64,000 nucleotides of DNA, from NCBI GenBank assembly GCA_905250125.1, contig CAJNOL010000505.1, positions 1 to 64,000 on the forward strand, written 5' to 3'. The first letter of the stretch is position 1. The number at the start of each line of letters is the position of its first letter. Of this stretch, positions 36,208 to 49,439 are shown piece after piece. The notes under the pieces were generated by a model that was not told the origin of the DNA, did not search any database, and saw nothing but the letters and a program-made list of their open reading frames with translations. The DNA is from Rotaria sordida. Its lineage: Eukaryota > Rotifera > Eurotatoria > Philodinida > Philodinidae. A program made the translations under genes and the position numbers.

Positions 36208-39200
36208 ATGTCATCGTCGATTATCGTCAAATTAATTTCAGACAATTCAATATATTCTAATTTACAAATACAATCAAAAGATTCTAATTTATCAACATCA
36301 TTAATTATTGGACGTAATGAACAAAGTAAAATAAAATCAACACGTTGTGCTAGACAACAAGGTATATATAAAATGGATTCGAAATATATGAATTATTTTG
36401 TGTTCAATATTGCTTGAGAAATTGATATATCAACAGTATGTTTTTAGTCTATGGAATATTTAAAAAAATAAGAAATTTCGAATTGTACTAACGAGAGAAC
36501 ATTTTCAACTAATCAATCGCTTTCTTATCGGAAACTAGTGAGTTATAGGTTTTTTTCTATCTTTTCTGCTGCGAATGTTTTTTTTGTTATGAAAAGTACG
36601 GTCATTTTAATTCATACAACAGATATATGTCAATATTTTAATGTGAAGAGCTTCACTATGACATTATTTTATTCAATTCTCATTTTTGAAAAACAGAAAA
36701 GATTATTGTCTTATAGACAACTCGAAATGCTCTATAATCTGAATAGATCACAAACGATATTGAAAAAATGATTGTTAGTTTGAACAATTAATTTTCTAGA
36801 AAATCAATATATATATAGACCTAAGAGAATTTCTCATGGTCATATTCAGAATTAACATGATCGATCAGTCATAATCTGGTAGCCTTTGGTGAGAAAGCGA
36901 TTGACTAGTTAAAGATGTTCCTTCATAAGTGTTTCTCTTATCTTTCAACATATGTTTAGTCGGTGTAAACGATCTAAACAATTTTTAACCAAAAATTAGA
37001 TAGTCTTGCACTGTCCGATCTTTCCTTTGAGACGCTCTGCGTCAGACTAGCATGTAATAATTCGACATTCAGCAAGTAGTAATTGTCACACTAAAATATT
37101 GATCCTATCTGGTTAGGCTAAGGTGAAATAATCAATAATCTGATCTGTTTTGAAAAGAGATGATAAGCTATATCAATTCAAATCAACAAAAGCTGAATAA
37201 TCATATATGAGAGATTATCACGAGATATTGTTTTTTTTTTCTGTCACTCAACTTGTAATTTAATACAGAATTATTATATAATTGAATTTGCTGTTTAATG
37301 ACATCGTATGGCAAATATAATTTTCTTCAATTTCGAAATATAATTAGTACAACAAATAAATTCTATATCAACTTTGAAATATCATTAATAAATGTGTCTA
37401 ATCATACAGCATTACCAAGTGTAACATGTTGATTGAGCTAATATTTTGTGTATCAAAAGGGCTCTAATGAGACCAGTAAAAATCTAAAAGGAATTCATCT
37501 TCATGTTCTATCCATCGGAAATTATAATTGTTTGACTGAACCTTTTCGAGATCTTGAATGCTGAAAAAAAAAGTTAATGCTGAGCGTTTTTTTTTTTATG
37601 AGAACGGATGACTACGTAGTTAGGTATTCAATATCTTGAGAAGAAAACATTCATTTGAGTTAAAATTGCTAGGACATTCTAATTATCTCAAGATCTATCT
37701 ATCAGTTCAAATTTCAAGTTAACAACTTATTCGATGAATGAAGATTCGATAAAGTCATCATCAATTCAGATGGATAGAATATGAATACGAATTCTTTTGA
37801 ATTTCTATTAATTGCATCAAGATCCTATTGACGAGTAAGGTATCAACTCGATCAATGAGTTACACTCACAAAATATTCCATTCTAAGATCATATCTTTCA
37901 AACATTGAAATCTATAGATGACGTTTACAGATGTTGAAACTATTTAAATTTTCTTTCATTCTTCTTTAACACGAACAGAACTAATTTTTTTGTTTGTCTT
38001 ATAGTTTCTCTTCATATTCAAAATGATCAAGTATATATTAAACAACTCGGTACAAATACTTCATTTATAAATCATAAACCTATAAGTACCAATGATAAAC
38101 AAATATTAAATGATGGAGATATACTTCATTTATTAGAGAATGAACATTGTTATACTGTTCGAATTGAACGTTTAAATATTGATAATAAGTCTATGAAATC
38201 ATTTTCACCAGCTAAATCGATGCTAAAACGACAAAATACGGATGATGATGAAATATCATTCAAAAAACAAAAAGGTTCAATGAAGAAAATAGAACAACAA
38301 TCAGAAAAAAATACATCTGATAATCAAAATATTGATGATTCATCCGAAGAAAATCATTTAAATTGGATACAACAACAATTAGAAGCTTTACAAGACAATG
38401 CCAATCAATCGTATATTGTTTTTGTTTTGAAAATAATTTCTTTAATCTTCATCTATCTTTAATTATATCTAGATTATTAAATACAACTTCAAATCCAATA
38501 AAAAAATCAAATTCAACATCTGAAGATATATGGGAAAAACCATATGATGGTCTTGAAATTTTTACTTCAAAAAGAATGATTAGTAGTGAAAAAGTAAAAA
38601 ATATATTTTCAAATAAATTTTTATTAATAATAATTTAATTTTAGATTGCAGCATTTGATATGGATGGAACAATAATTTTAACAAAATCAGGCAAAGTATA
38701 TCCAATTGATGAAAATGATTGGCGTATTGCTTTTGATACATGTTTTAAAAAATTAAAACAATTATATGTAGATAATTATAAATTAGTTATATTTACAAAT
38801 CAACGTGGTTTAATGAAATCAACATCAACAGATAATTTTAGAAAAAAAATTCAATATATTCAACAAAAATTAAATGTTCCTCTTCAAGTAACAAATAGAT
38901 TTGTTTTGATTGTTTTTTTTTCATGATAATATTTTAATAATATTTATAGGTCTTTGTTGCTATTCATTCAGGTCATTATCGAAAACCATGTACTGGATCA
39001 TGGTCACTTCTTGAATCAAAGGTAGGAAATATATTTCTTATAAAAATTTTTTTTGTACGATTTATTTAGTATAATGATGGTATTAAAATTGATAAATCTA
39101 AATCGTTCTACGTTGGTGGTGAGAAAATCGAGGAATCTTGTTGTTTTTTTTTCTTTTGATTAATTGACTATTTGAATTGATTTTTAGATGCTGCTGGCCG

Positions 39201-40982
39201 TCCAGATAAATGGCGAGCTAAAGCAAAAAAAGATCATTCATGTGCAGATCGTCTTGTAAGACAGAAAAGAAATAGCATATCTGAAATCGTTAAAACTTTT
39301 TTTTTTTATTCAGTTTGCTGTTAATATTGGTTTACAATTTTATACACCGGAAGAATATTTTCTTGGATTAAATAAAGTTTCGTATGAAATGCCAAAGTTT
39401 GATCCTGTATGTTTTATTTTGTATTAAAAGATAAATTATATATGTTTAGATTATTCTAGAAATCTCTTCGATCAATTCAATCACTTCTTGAACCGACGAC
39501 TACTACATTGACATTAAATAAGACTGAAATAATTGTTATGTGTGGTCTTCCAGCATGTAGATTATATCATATATTCTAATGAGACAATGTATTTAAAGTT
39601 TTATTTATTTAGCGGGTAAAAGTTGGTTTGTAAAGAAATATATTCTTCCACATAAATATGAATATGTTAATCGAGTAAGTAAATAATTGACATGACTATT
39701 TTGTAAATGATAAAATCACAAAATTTTTTCTTGTTAGGATGTCCTAGGTACTTGGCAACAGTGTGTAAAAATGACTGAAACGGCTTTGACTAAAAAACAA
39801 AGTGTTGTAATTGATAATACTAATCCTGATAAAGAATCTCGTCAAAGGTGAATTAAGAATTTTTATTTTATTTCGTCGATAAATGAATTTTATTTGTTGT
39901 TGTTGGTTTTATATAGATATGTTGAAGTGGCTAGGAAATTTAATGTTCCATGTCGATGTTTTGTAATGAATGTATCAGTTGAACATGCTAAGCATAATAA
40001 TCTTGTATGTTATATGCCTTATTTAAAGGATTAATTGTTGAAGTGATGGGCATTGGATTCTTTTGAGTTTCTATCAATTGAAAAGAAATTTAATATTCTC
40101 ATCTCAAAAGTTTTAATTAGAAAAATACTTATAACACTGATTTTTTCAATGTTTGGTCAGCACTAGCAGGCTTTAGCCAGCATATTTTAACAGTAAAATG
40201 AATTAAGTTTCATAAAAAATAAAAAAACATGCAGAATTGTTTTTACTAATAAGAGAAATTTCCCAACTGATTAATAGCTTTCGAATCGGGACTACATGCA
40301 TAATGTAGATTGTCATGAATGATGAATACCTTGAAAAGAGTTCGAATTCTTAGCATTACTTTCGAATTTTGATTTGTAATTTTGTATAGAGAAATGCCTT
40401 AGCAAGAATAGTTTATGGTAAAAGCTTCAAATCTTTTGATTTGTTTCCTATTCTGAAATACGAATATCGAATCTACTATTATATACGAGCGACGTAAAAA
40501 CATTGTATTATCCTAGCCGTATCTTAGGATGTGAACAATGAAAAAAGTCTGAAATTCTGGCAATAAACTCTTCTTGGTAAGGCCTGTCTCGATGTAAAGT
40601 TTCAAGTCGAAATTCAAAAGTAATGCTAAGGACTAGAACTCTTGTCAAGATATTCATAGCTTTTTCAAATCTATATAATGTACATAGTCATCGATTCAAA
40701 AGTGGTGAATCAGTTGAGGGACTTTCTTCGTAAGCTTTTTTTTCAACTTATTGTTTATACAAAAAAAATTATTTACAATTTCTTTACTAGTTTCGACAAA
40801 TGAACGGTACAGATAAAGCTCATAAAGATGTCAATGAAATTATTATCATGGGTTTCAATAAACGCTATATAAAACCAACAATGGATGAAGGTTTTTCAGA
40901 AATTGTAATGGTCAATATGCAACCCATGTTTGACGATACTGATATGGAACAATTATACTACCAATATATTCTCGATAAATAA
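36208..40982 (+). CDS. PNKP: Bifunctional polynucleotide kinase 3'-phosphatase
   Basis: 13 exons (36208-36361, 38005-38410, 38473-38593, 38645-38887, 38950-39021, 39070-39118, 39188-39255, 39314-39406, 39460-39556, 39613-39674, 39738-39847, 39917-40004, 40791-40982) join in phase to about 584 residues, against 521 in human. An N-terminal FHA domain (GRNEQSKIKSTRCARQQ ... VYIKQLGTNTSFINHKP) binds phosphorylated XRCC1/XRCC4-type partners. A charged linker (FKKQKGSMKK) follows. The HAD phosphatase has FDMDGTI, FTNQRGLM and VGDAAGRPDKW. The C-terminal kinase has the P-loop GLPASGKSW, DNTNPDKESRQRY and a final Q-rich end. It repairs 3'-phosphate and 5'-OH DNA ends in single- and double-strand break repair. 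Introns 1 and 12 contain transposons. One intron splits the P-loop between A and SGK. The start lies 143 bp after the ATMIN stop. Confidence 0.95.
36488..36930. mobile_element. TIR element, shared-end family, PNKP intron 1
   Basis: About 443 bp. The left end is CTAACGAGAGAACATTTTC then AACTAATCAATCGCTTTCTT. The right end reversed is CTTATGAAGGAACATC then TTTAACTAGTCAATCGCTTT. It is the sister copy of 33624-34097 and has no transposase coding. Confidence 0.75.
37430..37740. mobile_element. Degenerate foldback copy, PNKP intron 1
   Basis: The left part (CTAATATTTTGTGTATCAAA, AATGAGACCAGTAAAAATCT) aligns with the left arm of copies B and C. The right part (GAGAAGAAAACATTCATTTG, GTTAAAATTGCTAGGACAT) aligns with the right inner arm of copy C. 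Outer ends are lost. The limits are approximate. Confidence 0.5.
40246..40734. mobile_element. TIR element, shared-end family, PNKP intron 12
   Basis: About 489 bp. The left end is CTAATAAGAGAAATTTCCC then AACTGATTAATAGCTTTCGA. The right end reversed is CTTACGAAGAAAGTCCCTC then AACTGATTCACCACTTTTGA. The right half matches the truncated copy at 14740-15045. It is non-autonomous and lies close to the last PNKP acceptor. Confidence 0.75.
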
Positions 40983-43900
40983 CAATCTTTAATTCGTTCT
41001 CTAGGATTTATTGTGACTTTCTTTAATCTATTTTCTACTAAAGACAATGAATAAATATTAAATGAACATTATTTTTTTTTCTATAATTAAACATAACAAG
41101 CATTTAAAATCGACGAAAGCTTACTCCTCAATCATAATAAAAGTATTATTCACCAGAAAAGATGATTTTTGGAAATCGAAATCATCGATCTTGGAAGAAA
41201 AATTAAATTGAATCTTAAGAGAGCATCTCATGAAGCCATAAAAAATCGAAGTACTCGTCAAAATTTTAGTTGTTGATTTCATATTTTCATGAATACTAAG
41301 TTTTAGAAAGATCTTATGCATATCACTCTGTTCTATCCGTATTCAAGAGCTTTCTATTGTATTCAACAATAAAAACAAGTTGTATTCTTAATAGCTGAAA
41401 AAATTTAATTTTATAATATCGAATAACTATCTGACAGTGATCATTTTTGTGAACAATCAATGAAAAGAATATTATATCAACTGACAGAGAAAAATTGCTC
41501 TTGCAGTTACTCGATAAAAATAATACTTCTGGAAAGAACGTAGATAAAACAGAATATTACACAAAAATATGAGCGAAGCCTATGACAGAGTCTCTAGTAT
41601 AGGGTTTTAAAAGTCAGTTCCCAGCAATAACAGCAAAAAGATTTGTTTTCTTTATGAAAATTTAAAGTGATTGCACCGAATAAGAGTGCAGTTTAACTAG
41701 GCCCAATTTATCCGAAGATGTTTCAGTAGTAGTAAGGACTACTATGGTCAAATTATACCACTCGGTATGCAGATATTTTCTCTATGAAATGGTGAAAGCA
41801 TTTTTAAAATTTTTATAAAATGATCGAGTAATCAGCGGTAGAACGCAACTGACTAACCACATTGTTTCAAATAAGTGTGCCTGCAAAAAACTTTGTATCT
41901 AATAAGGACGGGCTCTCCAGCGAAAATACACCGGGGAAAAAAATTTTCGAAAGTCGTATTACATGCGCTTGTCGAACTTCGGGATTGAACCTAGCATCTA
42001 TTAGACAATTTATTCCCCACACTTTCATTCATTTTTCTACAGGGGCTTATTGCAGTTTGTGACTTTTTTGTTGAGATATTCTTCGATCAATTCTATTCAT
42101 CGCAGCTTTAAATAAGTTCACTATCTCGAATACGAACATTTATGAGAAAAGTTGCATCTAATAAGAGCGTACTCGCATAAATCATATATGAACTGTCTCA
42201 TTTTATTTTATTTCATCCTAGCACGCTATATTGACTACAACATGAATATCTAGTCTTCGAGAAAAGTTTATTGAGCACATTTTCTTGTAGAACATATGAG
42301 CAGTTGTGCTAGATTAGATAATGTATTGTCATTGTGTATTTTCTATTCCGAAATTTCGGAATTATTCAATACGAATCATTAAATATACATAAATTGCACG
42401 TGAAAAATGTCGAATAAAAGATTTCAGAGTTGCTTTTACTATACCACAAGAACATTAGTCTTCTCTGAGTGAAGCTCTTCAGTTGATATCAAAAGGTCTT
42501 TTCACTTGGGCATATTCTTTTCAAAATATTAGCCTTGACATTGAACCTTTATTCTAAGAAGATTCGAGATGTTAAAAATCGCTTCAATACTTTATTTTAT
42601 TGAGAATGAGTAAGATATTAGGATGATAATGTTGTTTTTTAGTCTCGATTTGAGAAACACAGTTATACATTGTTCGAGCTCCATGATTCATCATTATCGA
42701 AGACAATCCAGGTTTTCTCGTGAACATTGAGTAATTTTTAGGCGGACATTTTTCTGTGCGCTATTTGGGTCTGAACATTCTGATTTCATGAGTTTGATTT
42801 CCTCTCCTCTTTCCATTCTTCCCAATACATCTATGTAGCCTTCATTAGATATATTCAGTTTACTACAATCAAAGTTCTGGTCGTTAGTAACAACAATCGA
42901 CATTACGCAGTCTAAAAATAATTTGATCGTATCAATGTGCACAAAATTTCTGCTTCATTTCAAAACTTCAATATCATTCAAATCGAATCAATAGATACTT
43001 TGTTTTTCCGAAGAAATATACGAATTAGCTTTATAATCCATTGTTAATATGAATAAATGTTTTCACATTTTTGTTTATGCATAAGTATATCTATATAAAG
43101 ATTGCATAATCCACAAATATAGGCAGAAAAAAAAACAATAGAAACACATTAGATACGCATGGCTAGCAAAAATTTTTCTCTTTCTTTCGATATTTCTTTC
43201 CATCTATGAATCTACAATATTGCATTTGCTTTAGCAATAAATTCAAGACACATGAAAAGAGGGAATTAGTCCAGTTGATTCATTCCTTGCATTTGTGGAT
43301 ATTTTCATATGATATCATCACTGCCTATGATTAACTAATCGATCTTACCGTCATGAAACACGACATGTGTTGATTCTTTATTTTTATAGAACACATATTC
43401 ATTAGAATATGTCATGTCTATGTAGAAAGCATTCAGGAATGGTTTACAATCCGATAAAAATTCTATTTTTCATTAAAAAAAACATTCATAATAAGTTTTC
43501 CCGACAAACACTGTCTTCTTGATTAACATTGTTAATCGTATTTCATCGCAAGAGACAATCTTTTTTAAACTATTTTTCTCAGTGTTTTGTAGTGTAGAAG
43601 AAACTGCATAACATATAGAAAAATCAGCACGTGATCTCTTCCACTAACTGAATGGCAGCAAATACATGGTACAAAATTGATATGCTTTTTATTCGAAAGA
43701 TGGTCAGTCATGAACAGTATTTGACAAATAACTCTGGATCAGTCTATGGAAAAATATCATGTAAATAGCTTATTTCGTTCAGTTTTCGATATTCTATCAT
43801 CTGGCATGTAACATGAAAAATTTCGTTAATTTGTTGTCATCTTGTAAACATCAACTTGATATAAATGATTTTTAATAATATTCTTCAAATAACCTCGTCG

Positions 43901-44626
43901 TCAGTGCTTGAATGTCTAATCAGGTTAACTCTTTATTAATTCAACGAAATGCACGAAAAATTTAGATTTAGAGTTCTTTAAATGATACTGATGAATATGA
44001 AAATATGAAATCAGAAACTAAAATGTTGACAATGACTTCAATTTCTACCATGATCTTCGATAACATCACGGAAGACCTCTTAAAAATAAAAAATCTCAAG
44101 GTAAGATTTTTGTCAGAGAACTTTTAAAATTTACAGACTATTTTTTATTATTTCTCAACCAACCTGTCATAGTCTTCTTTAGTAAAACCCCTTTGAAGTA
44201 TTGACGATCAGTTCTTTTTATATTATCTGAAATTCCTGAATACCTTATCGTAACTGCTCTGTATAATACAAATCTGTCGATTATAACCCGTTTTTCCAAA
44301 TAAATCTATCTATCAATTCATCTCTCGATTGTAAAAATGTCAAATAATTCTAAATGTCTTCATCACCACATTCAAACATTATTTCTTATTCACTACTCGA
44401 GAATAATAGCAATACAAATCAACTCTTCCATCACTATCTAAAACACGATCACACATAAAAATATTGAAAAGAATAAACTAGAACAAAAGACCAAATAACA
44501 AATGAGAGCATACATATGATTGGCAAAACAAAAATGAAATATTTTACGCAAGTACGAAAAGGTGTCCTTTGTGAAAGACAACACATTTTATAGAACAAAA
44601 AAAAAAAAGGATGTTTATAAATCAAT
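40983..44626. other. Large intergenic region PNKP-GCLC
   Basis: About 3.6 kb where two genes converge. I see no gene I can name. A minus-strand open frame at 42694-42942 (82 residues, containing several Cys) and a plus-strand frame at 41862-42062 lack introns, partners or family resemblance. No terminal inverted repeats were recognised. The final part includes the presumed 3' UTR of GCLC (minus strand). Confidence 0.35.
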
Positions 44627-47584
44627 TTATTCTTGATTATTATAATGATTTATTAGCGATCGTTTTACTTCTAATTCATTTTCTTTTTCAACAGCAGCTG
44701 AAATATCAAGTGTAGTTTTTGATGACATTCGAGGTAATACTTTAGGACATTCTTCTTCATCACTTGAGATTTTTATCATTTTCCATAATAAATCATAAGT
44801 GATTTCATCATTAACAACTGAATCATGTTTATATGCTGAATGATTTGTAACGACATATCGCATCCATGCTGCATTCGTCATCAATGTACCTTAAAACCAA
44901 TATTCAATTCTGTTAGTGCAAAAAAAAACAAAACACTCTTTTTTTTTTTTGTTGACATACCAGCTGCTCGTTTACTTATTAGATTTAAATATTGATTAAT
45001 AGTACATCGTGTATCAGCATCAACTTCAATATTAGATAAATAATCTTGAATAATTTTTAATAGACCAACAAATTCATTCTAAAATTTCAAATAAAATAAA
45101 TTTATTAATTATCTATATATTAACAAAAAAAAAAAAAAACTTACAGATCCATTAATAATCTCATTTATTGTCATAAGACGATGTTCACATTCATTGTCTT
45201 GTAAAAGTGTTTTTTGAACAGATGCCATACATGGTGTATCAGGTGTTTTTACTAAATCAAAACAAAATAGAAAATAATAAAATAATATGATAATTATTTA
45301 CCAGTTGAAAGACATTTTCTAAAATGAAATTTTTGATTTAGAACTGCATCACGTTGTTGTGCAGATTGCATATTTTCATCAACCTATTAATAAAATAATC
45401 ATTATATTATTATTGATTATATTTTTAATTTCTTACATTTGATATTGGAATAAGTAAATTTAAATTATATGTCATAATTGCACGTGTTAATAAAACAATA
45501 AATGTAACTAATGCAGCATTTTCAAAATCAGTCATTTGTAACTATACAATAGAATAATATGATTAGATGAAAATAAAAAATTTTCTAATTATTAATTTTT
45601 ACTTCTGTTGGTCGAAATTCTACACGCCAGCCAATATCACTATTACTTGGTGGTGGTTTAAAACGCATTGCTTGCCAATTAGTAGAATTAATATTCTAAG
45701 AATAAGAATATTTTTTCTTTTTTTTTTAATTCAAAACAAAAAAAAAACAAAGAAATTTCACTTCAAAATGATCGGTATCTTGTGTATCATCTAATTGAAG
45801 TTTTTCTTCAAATACAGTAACTGTATCACGAACAAATAAATGTGCTACATGTTGAGCTAATAAATGATCAATACCTTGAAAAAATTGAAATTCAAAAACA
45901 ACAAAAGTAAAAAAAAAAAAAAGATTGTTTTAATTTATCTCATCTTACCATGTTCAATAAGTTTACGAAAAGCATCTCCATCTTGAACAATTTCAATATC
46001 ATTATACATAGCACTATCTGGTGAAATATAACAATCAACACTTGAATAACGTGATTTATATAAACGAAATCGTTCATTTTTTAATGGCTAAAATATAGAA
46101 AAAAAAATTATTTCGAGAAATAAAATTTTCAACTATTTACTTCAAGACCCCGTTCTTCAGGTGTTCGATCATCTACCATAGCACATAATATATTCCATCG
46201 ACAATCAGTATCAGCTAAATATCCACGCCATATCGGTGATGATGCACTCAATGCTAACTTTAAAAAAAACAAAAAGTACAAAGAAAATAATACACAAAAA
46301 TAAAACAGAATGGATCAATATATATACCATAATAGGAGTTAATGGAGTCAATTGATCGTAAAGAAAACGTGCTTCATCAATTGATTGTGCTTGAAATGTA
46401 ACTTGTAAACAACAACAACCCATACCTAAACCCATTGCATCAAGATAAATATGATCTTTAATAGGAGTTGATTCATTAGCATTATTATCATGTCCATATA
46501 TTGATAAATTTTCAATGAATGGTCGAGGAGTATTTTTATCAATAAAAACTACGATAAGAAAAAAAAAAAAAAAACAAACAATTCATGAAAAGATTATTTT
46601 GTTTTGTACGTACGTGGAACATGAAAGGCGACTTTAGATTTACGTCGCATACGAATATTTCGTGTTAATGTTCTGAAGAAAAATAGAATAATATAATAAT
46701 GATTAATTTTATTATATTACTTAAAACGTGGATGATCAGGAAAAATAACTTCATCAGGAAAGAAAAGTGAAGCAGATGCTGATGTACTTGGTGTTGGTTT
46801 ATGAACAGGCCAAGTAAAATCAGGACATCCGTTTCTAAATAATTAAATTCTTCTAAAATTGATAATTTTCTTTTTGACAAAAACAAAAATTCATACCGAA
46901 GAAAGTTTGAAGTGCTTAGAACATACTCATCTTTACCAAGTAATTGTTGACCTTGTTGTCGACTGAAAAATATTTATTTATTTTTGCTTCTTTATATTTA
47001 ATAATAATATTAATATTTACCGTAAACGCATATTTGCTTCCACCATATTGAAATGCACTGGCAAATATCCATAGGGTTTACCAGGCGTACCTTCAATCAT
47101 ATAATCCTACAATAAAATAAATAAAAATCGATTCGATTATGTTTGTCTATTTGACTTACTGCATATTCTGGTCGCCATAGTGTTACACAATCACTGAATA
47201 TAAAAAGTTATCTGTTTTTTTTTTTTTTCAATTCATTTTTATTAATTATAATTCTTACTCAGGATTGTTATTTTCCGGTTCCATAAGAGTGGATAAAATT
47301 TCATGAGCTTTAAGAACAAGTTGTACTTTTTTCTTTTCATGATCAAAACGTACCATAAGAAATTCAACCTAAATGCAAATATATATATTATATATAAAAT
47401 TATTTACTTTTGATCAAGAATTTTTTTTTCATACTTCATCACCCCATTTAAGACAATCATTTCGACGATCTTTAAGTTTTTTATAAATATGAATAAATTG
47501 TTCGATGCCATGTTCACGTATAAATTGTGCATATTTTTTTGTTTCTTCCCAATCTAATGGATGTCCTTGTGTTAGTAAACCCAT
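44627..47584 (-). CDS. GCLC: Glutamate-cysteine ligase catalytic subunit
   Basis: 17 exons on the minus strand, 5' to 3': 47435-47584, 47259-47368, 47160-47193, 47021-47106, 46897-46962, 46721-46834, 46614-46672, 46328-46548, 46141-46257, 45949-46087, 45762-45874, 45603-45695, 45437-45541, 45302-45383, 45145-45251, 44961-45078, 44627-44889. All junctions are in phase, giving about 658 residues (human 637). It catalyses the ATP-dependent, rate-limiting first step of glutathione synthesis in the cytosol. Family blocks in order: [114 protein letters not shown]-like, and [20 protein letters not shown]. The GMG/CCCLQ block holds the conserved substrate-binding region. An acceptor-like TTTTACAG lies about 30 bases before the ATG with no upstream exon apparent. 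The C-terminal tail diverges from vertebrates. Confidence 0.96.
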
Positions 47585-49439
47585 TTATTTTTTAATTTTT
47601 TAATAAATCTGTAAAATAAGAAGAAAAAAAAAACTGTGAGATTATATGATATTTGGAAAACAATTGGCAAGTCATGATGACGTTTGCATTTTAACATGAT
47701 GCATGAAAACATATTTTCGAATAAAGTAATCACTTCAAAGATAAGAACAAATATAATTCTTTTTCGTATCGTAAATAAATGTTGAAGAAAAAAAAAAAAA
47801 AACATGAAAATTTAATTGTTTTTTTTAATGAAATAGCAGAACGAAAGAACGAACGAACGAAAGTACAGTATAGTTGAATCATCACTGGTATGCTGAAACA
47901 AAATGCTTAGTAAGTGGCGCTGTCTAAAAAAAAACATTATGCCTGCCAATTGTATTACTTGATAAAAAAAAAATCAATCCTTGTTGTCTACTATTTTCTT
48001 TCGTTCTTTCTTCACTTATTTTCTCATCAGTGGATTGAAATTATATGTAGCATGTAAGCGCGAGAGAGAGAGAGGGCGTTATAGAACATTGATTACATGG
48101 ATACACATTTGCATAGATTCTTTTTTCAGAGAAAGAAAGGTTCTTTTACACAATTCATACATTTCTTCGTACACATACATATAATTCAATCAAACATAGC
48201 ACAAAGTAACGGTAAAAGTGTATGTATTGTGTAGAAGCACGAAAAGAAAAAAAAAATCTGTTAAGATTTTTTGATTTAGTATGACACGATTGAAATTATA
48301 TCATGAGTAATGAAATATTTAAGATCAAATGCTTATAGATCACGTTGTGCGAAAATTTTTCTGTCAAAATTTATTACGAATTACACGTATTTATGTACTA
48401 ACGAAAAAAGACTAATAAACAATATCGTTTCTTTTTTGTCGCAAAAATTCAAAAAAATATTATCTCGTGATTTAAAAAACTTTTGCTAACACTATCATAT
48501 ATTCGAAATTTAATTTTCTGTAAATTATTCATAATGTTTTAAACGAAAAATAGAATTTAAAAAAGTTCTACATAAAACTTATTTCAAAATCTACGGTTTA
48601 AACAGTCGATTTCGATTAGTTGTTATCTATCACGAGATTTGAAGGATTTATCGACGTGATATTATTGATCTCGGAATACTTTTAGCATAATTTTTGTGTG
48701 TACCGAAAATGAAGCGTTGTTTTTTTCATGTAAATATTTTATTTGACATCCCTGCTTCAGATATGAGATGACTATCATCCTTTGTAACATTTAAAAAACT
48801 TGAGTGAAATGAAATAAGAAAAAAAAAACTACATATTCCTCTCTTCTTAATAGAGCAATCAAAGATACTTACAGGATCACGTTTTGTATGTTACTCGAAT
48901 CTGCCCTAGAGATCAAGATATTCTGTGGGGTCTATATACCATCTTTATCAAATATCTGGCGATGTTTGTTGCATTTATTTATTTTTCTATCTCTTTCACA
49001 AATGATTAAGTAGGTATTTATTTAAAAAAATTAATTCTGCATACTATCATAACGTTTTATATTTTGTTATCTTTCTAAGATTCAAAACACCAGATCTTTT
49101 AAAAAAATAATAACTGATAGAATTTTTAGATTATATCTCAAATTGCATAAATAACAGATCAACTTCTTATTTTCTTCTCTTTATAGATATATGATATTCA
49201 CCTAGAATGAATTTTATATGTGACTTACTCTATTAGTCATCAGCTAAACTTCAATATCAATAGAAGAGAAAATTGAGCGAAGTAATACATTGACAATCGT
49301 ACTGAGATGAAAACAAAGTTATTCATGTCTTTTGACAAAGAACGGAACAAAATCAAAAAATGGATTAAATATAAGTAGTGATATAAAGGTTAAAGATCAT
49401 AAAAAACTATAGCGAAATATCTAGTTAATCTTATACTTA
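47585..49439. other. Intergenic, divergent GCLC/FH side
   Basis: About 1.85 kb of AT-rich sequence with a GA microsatellite at about 48061-48075. It presumably contains the GCLC promoter near its left edge. No gene or inverted-repeat element was recognised. Confidence 0.4.

Noticed and set aside
41825-42010. tRNA-like pieces (AGCGGTAGAACGC and a B-box-like GGTTCAATCCC on the opposite strand)
   Set aside because: The two boxes lie on opposite strands and no cloverleaf pairing could be drawn; not a tRNA or a supported SINE.
42694-42942. Minus-strand 82-residue frame with several Cys
   Set aside because: No signal peptide, no splice partners and no family recognised; composition alone is not enough.
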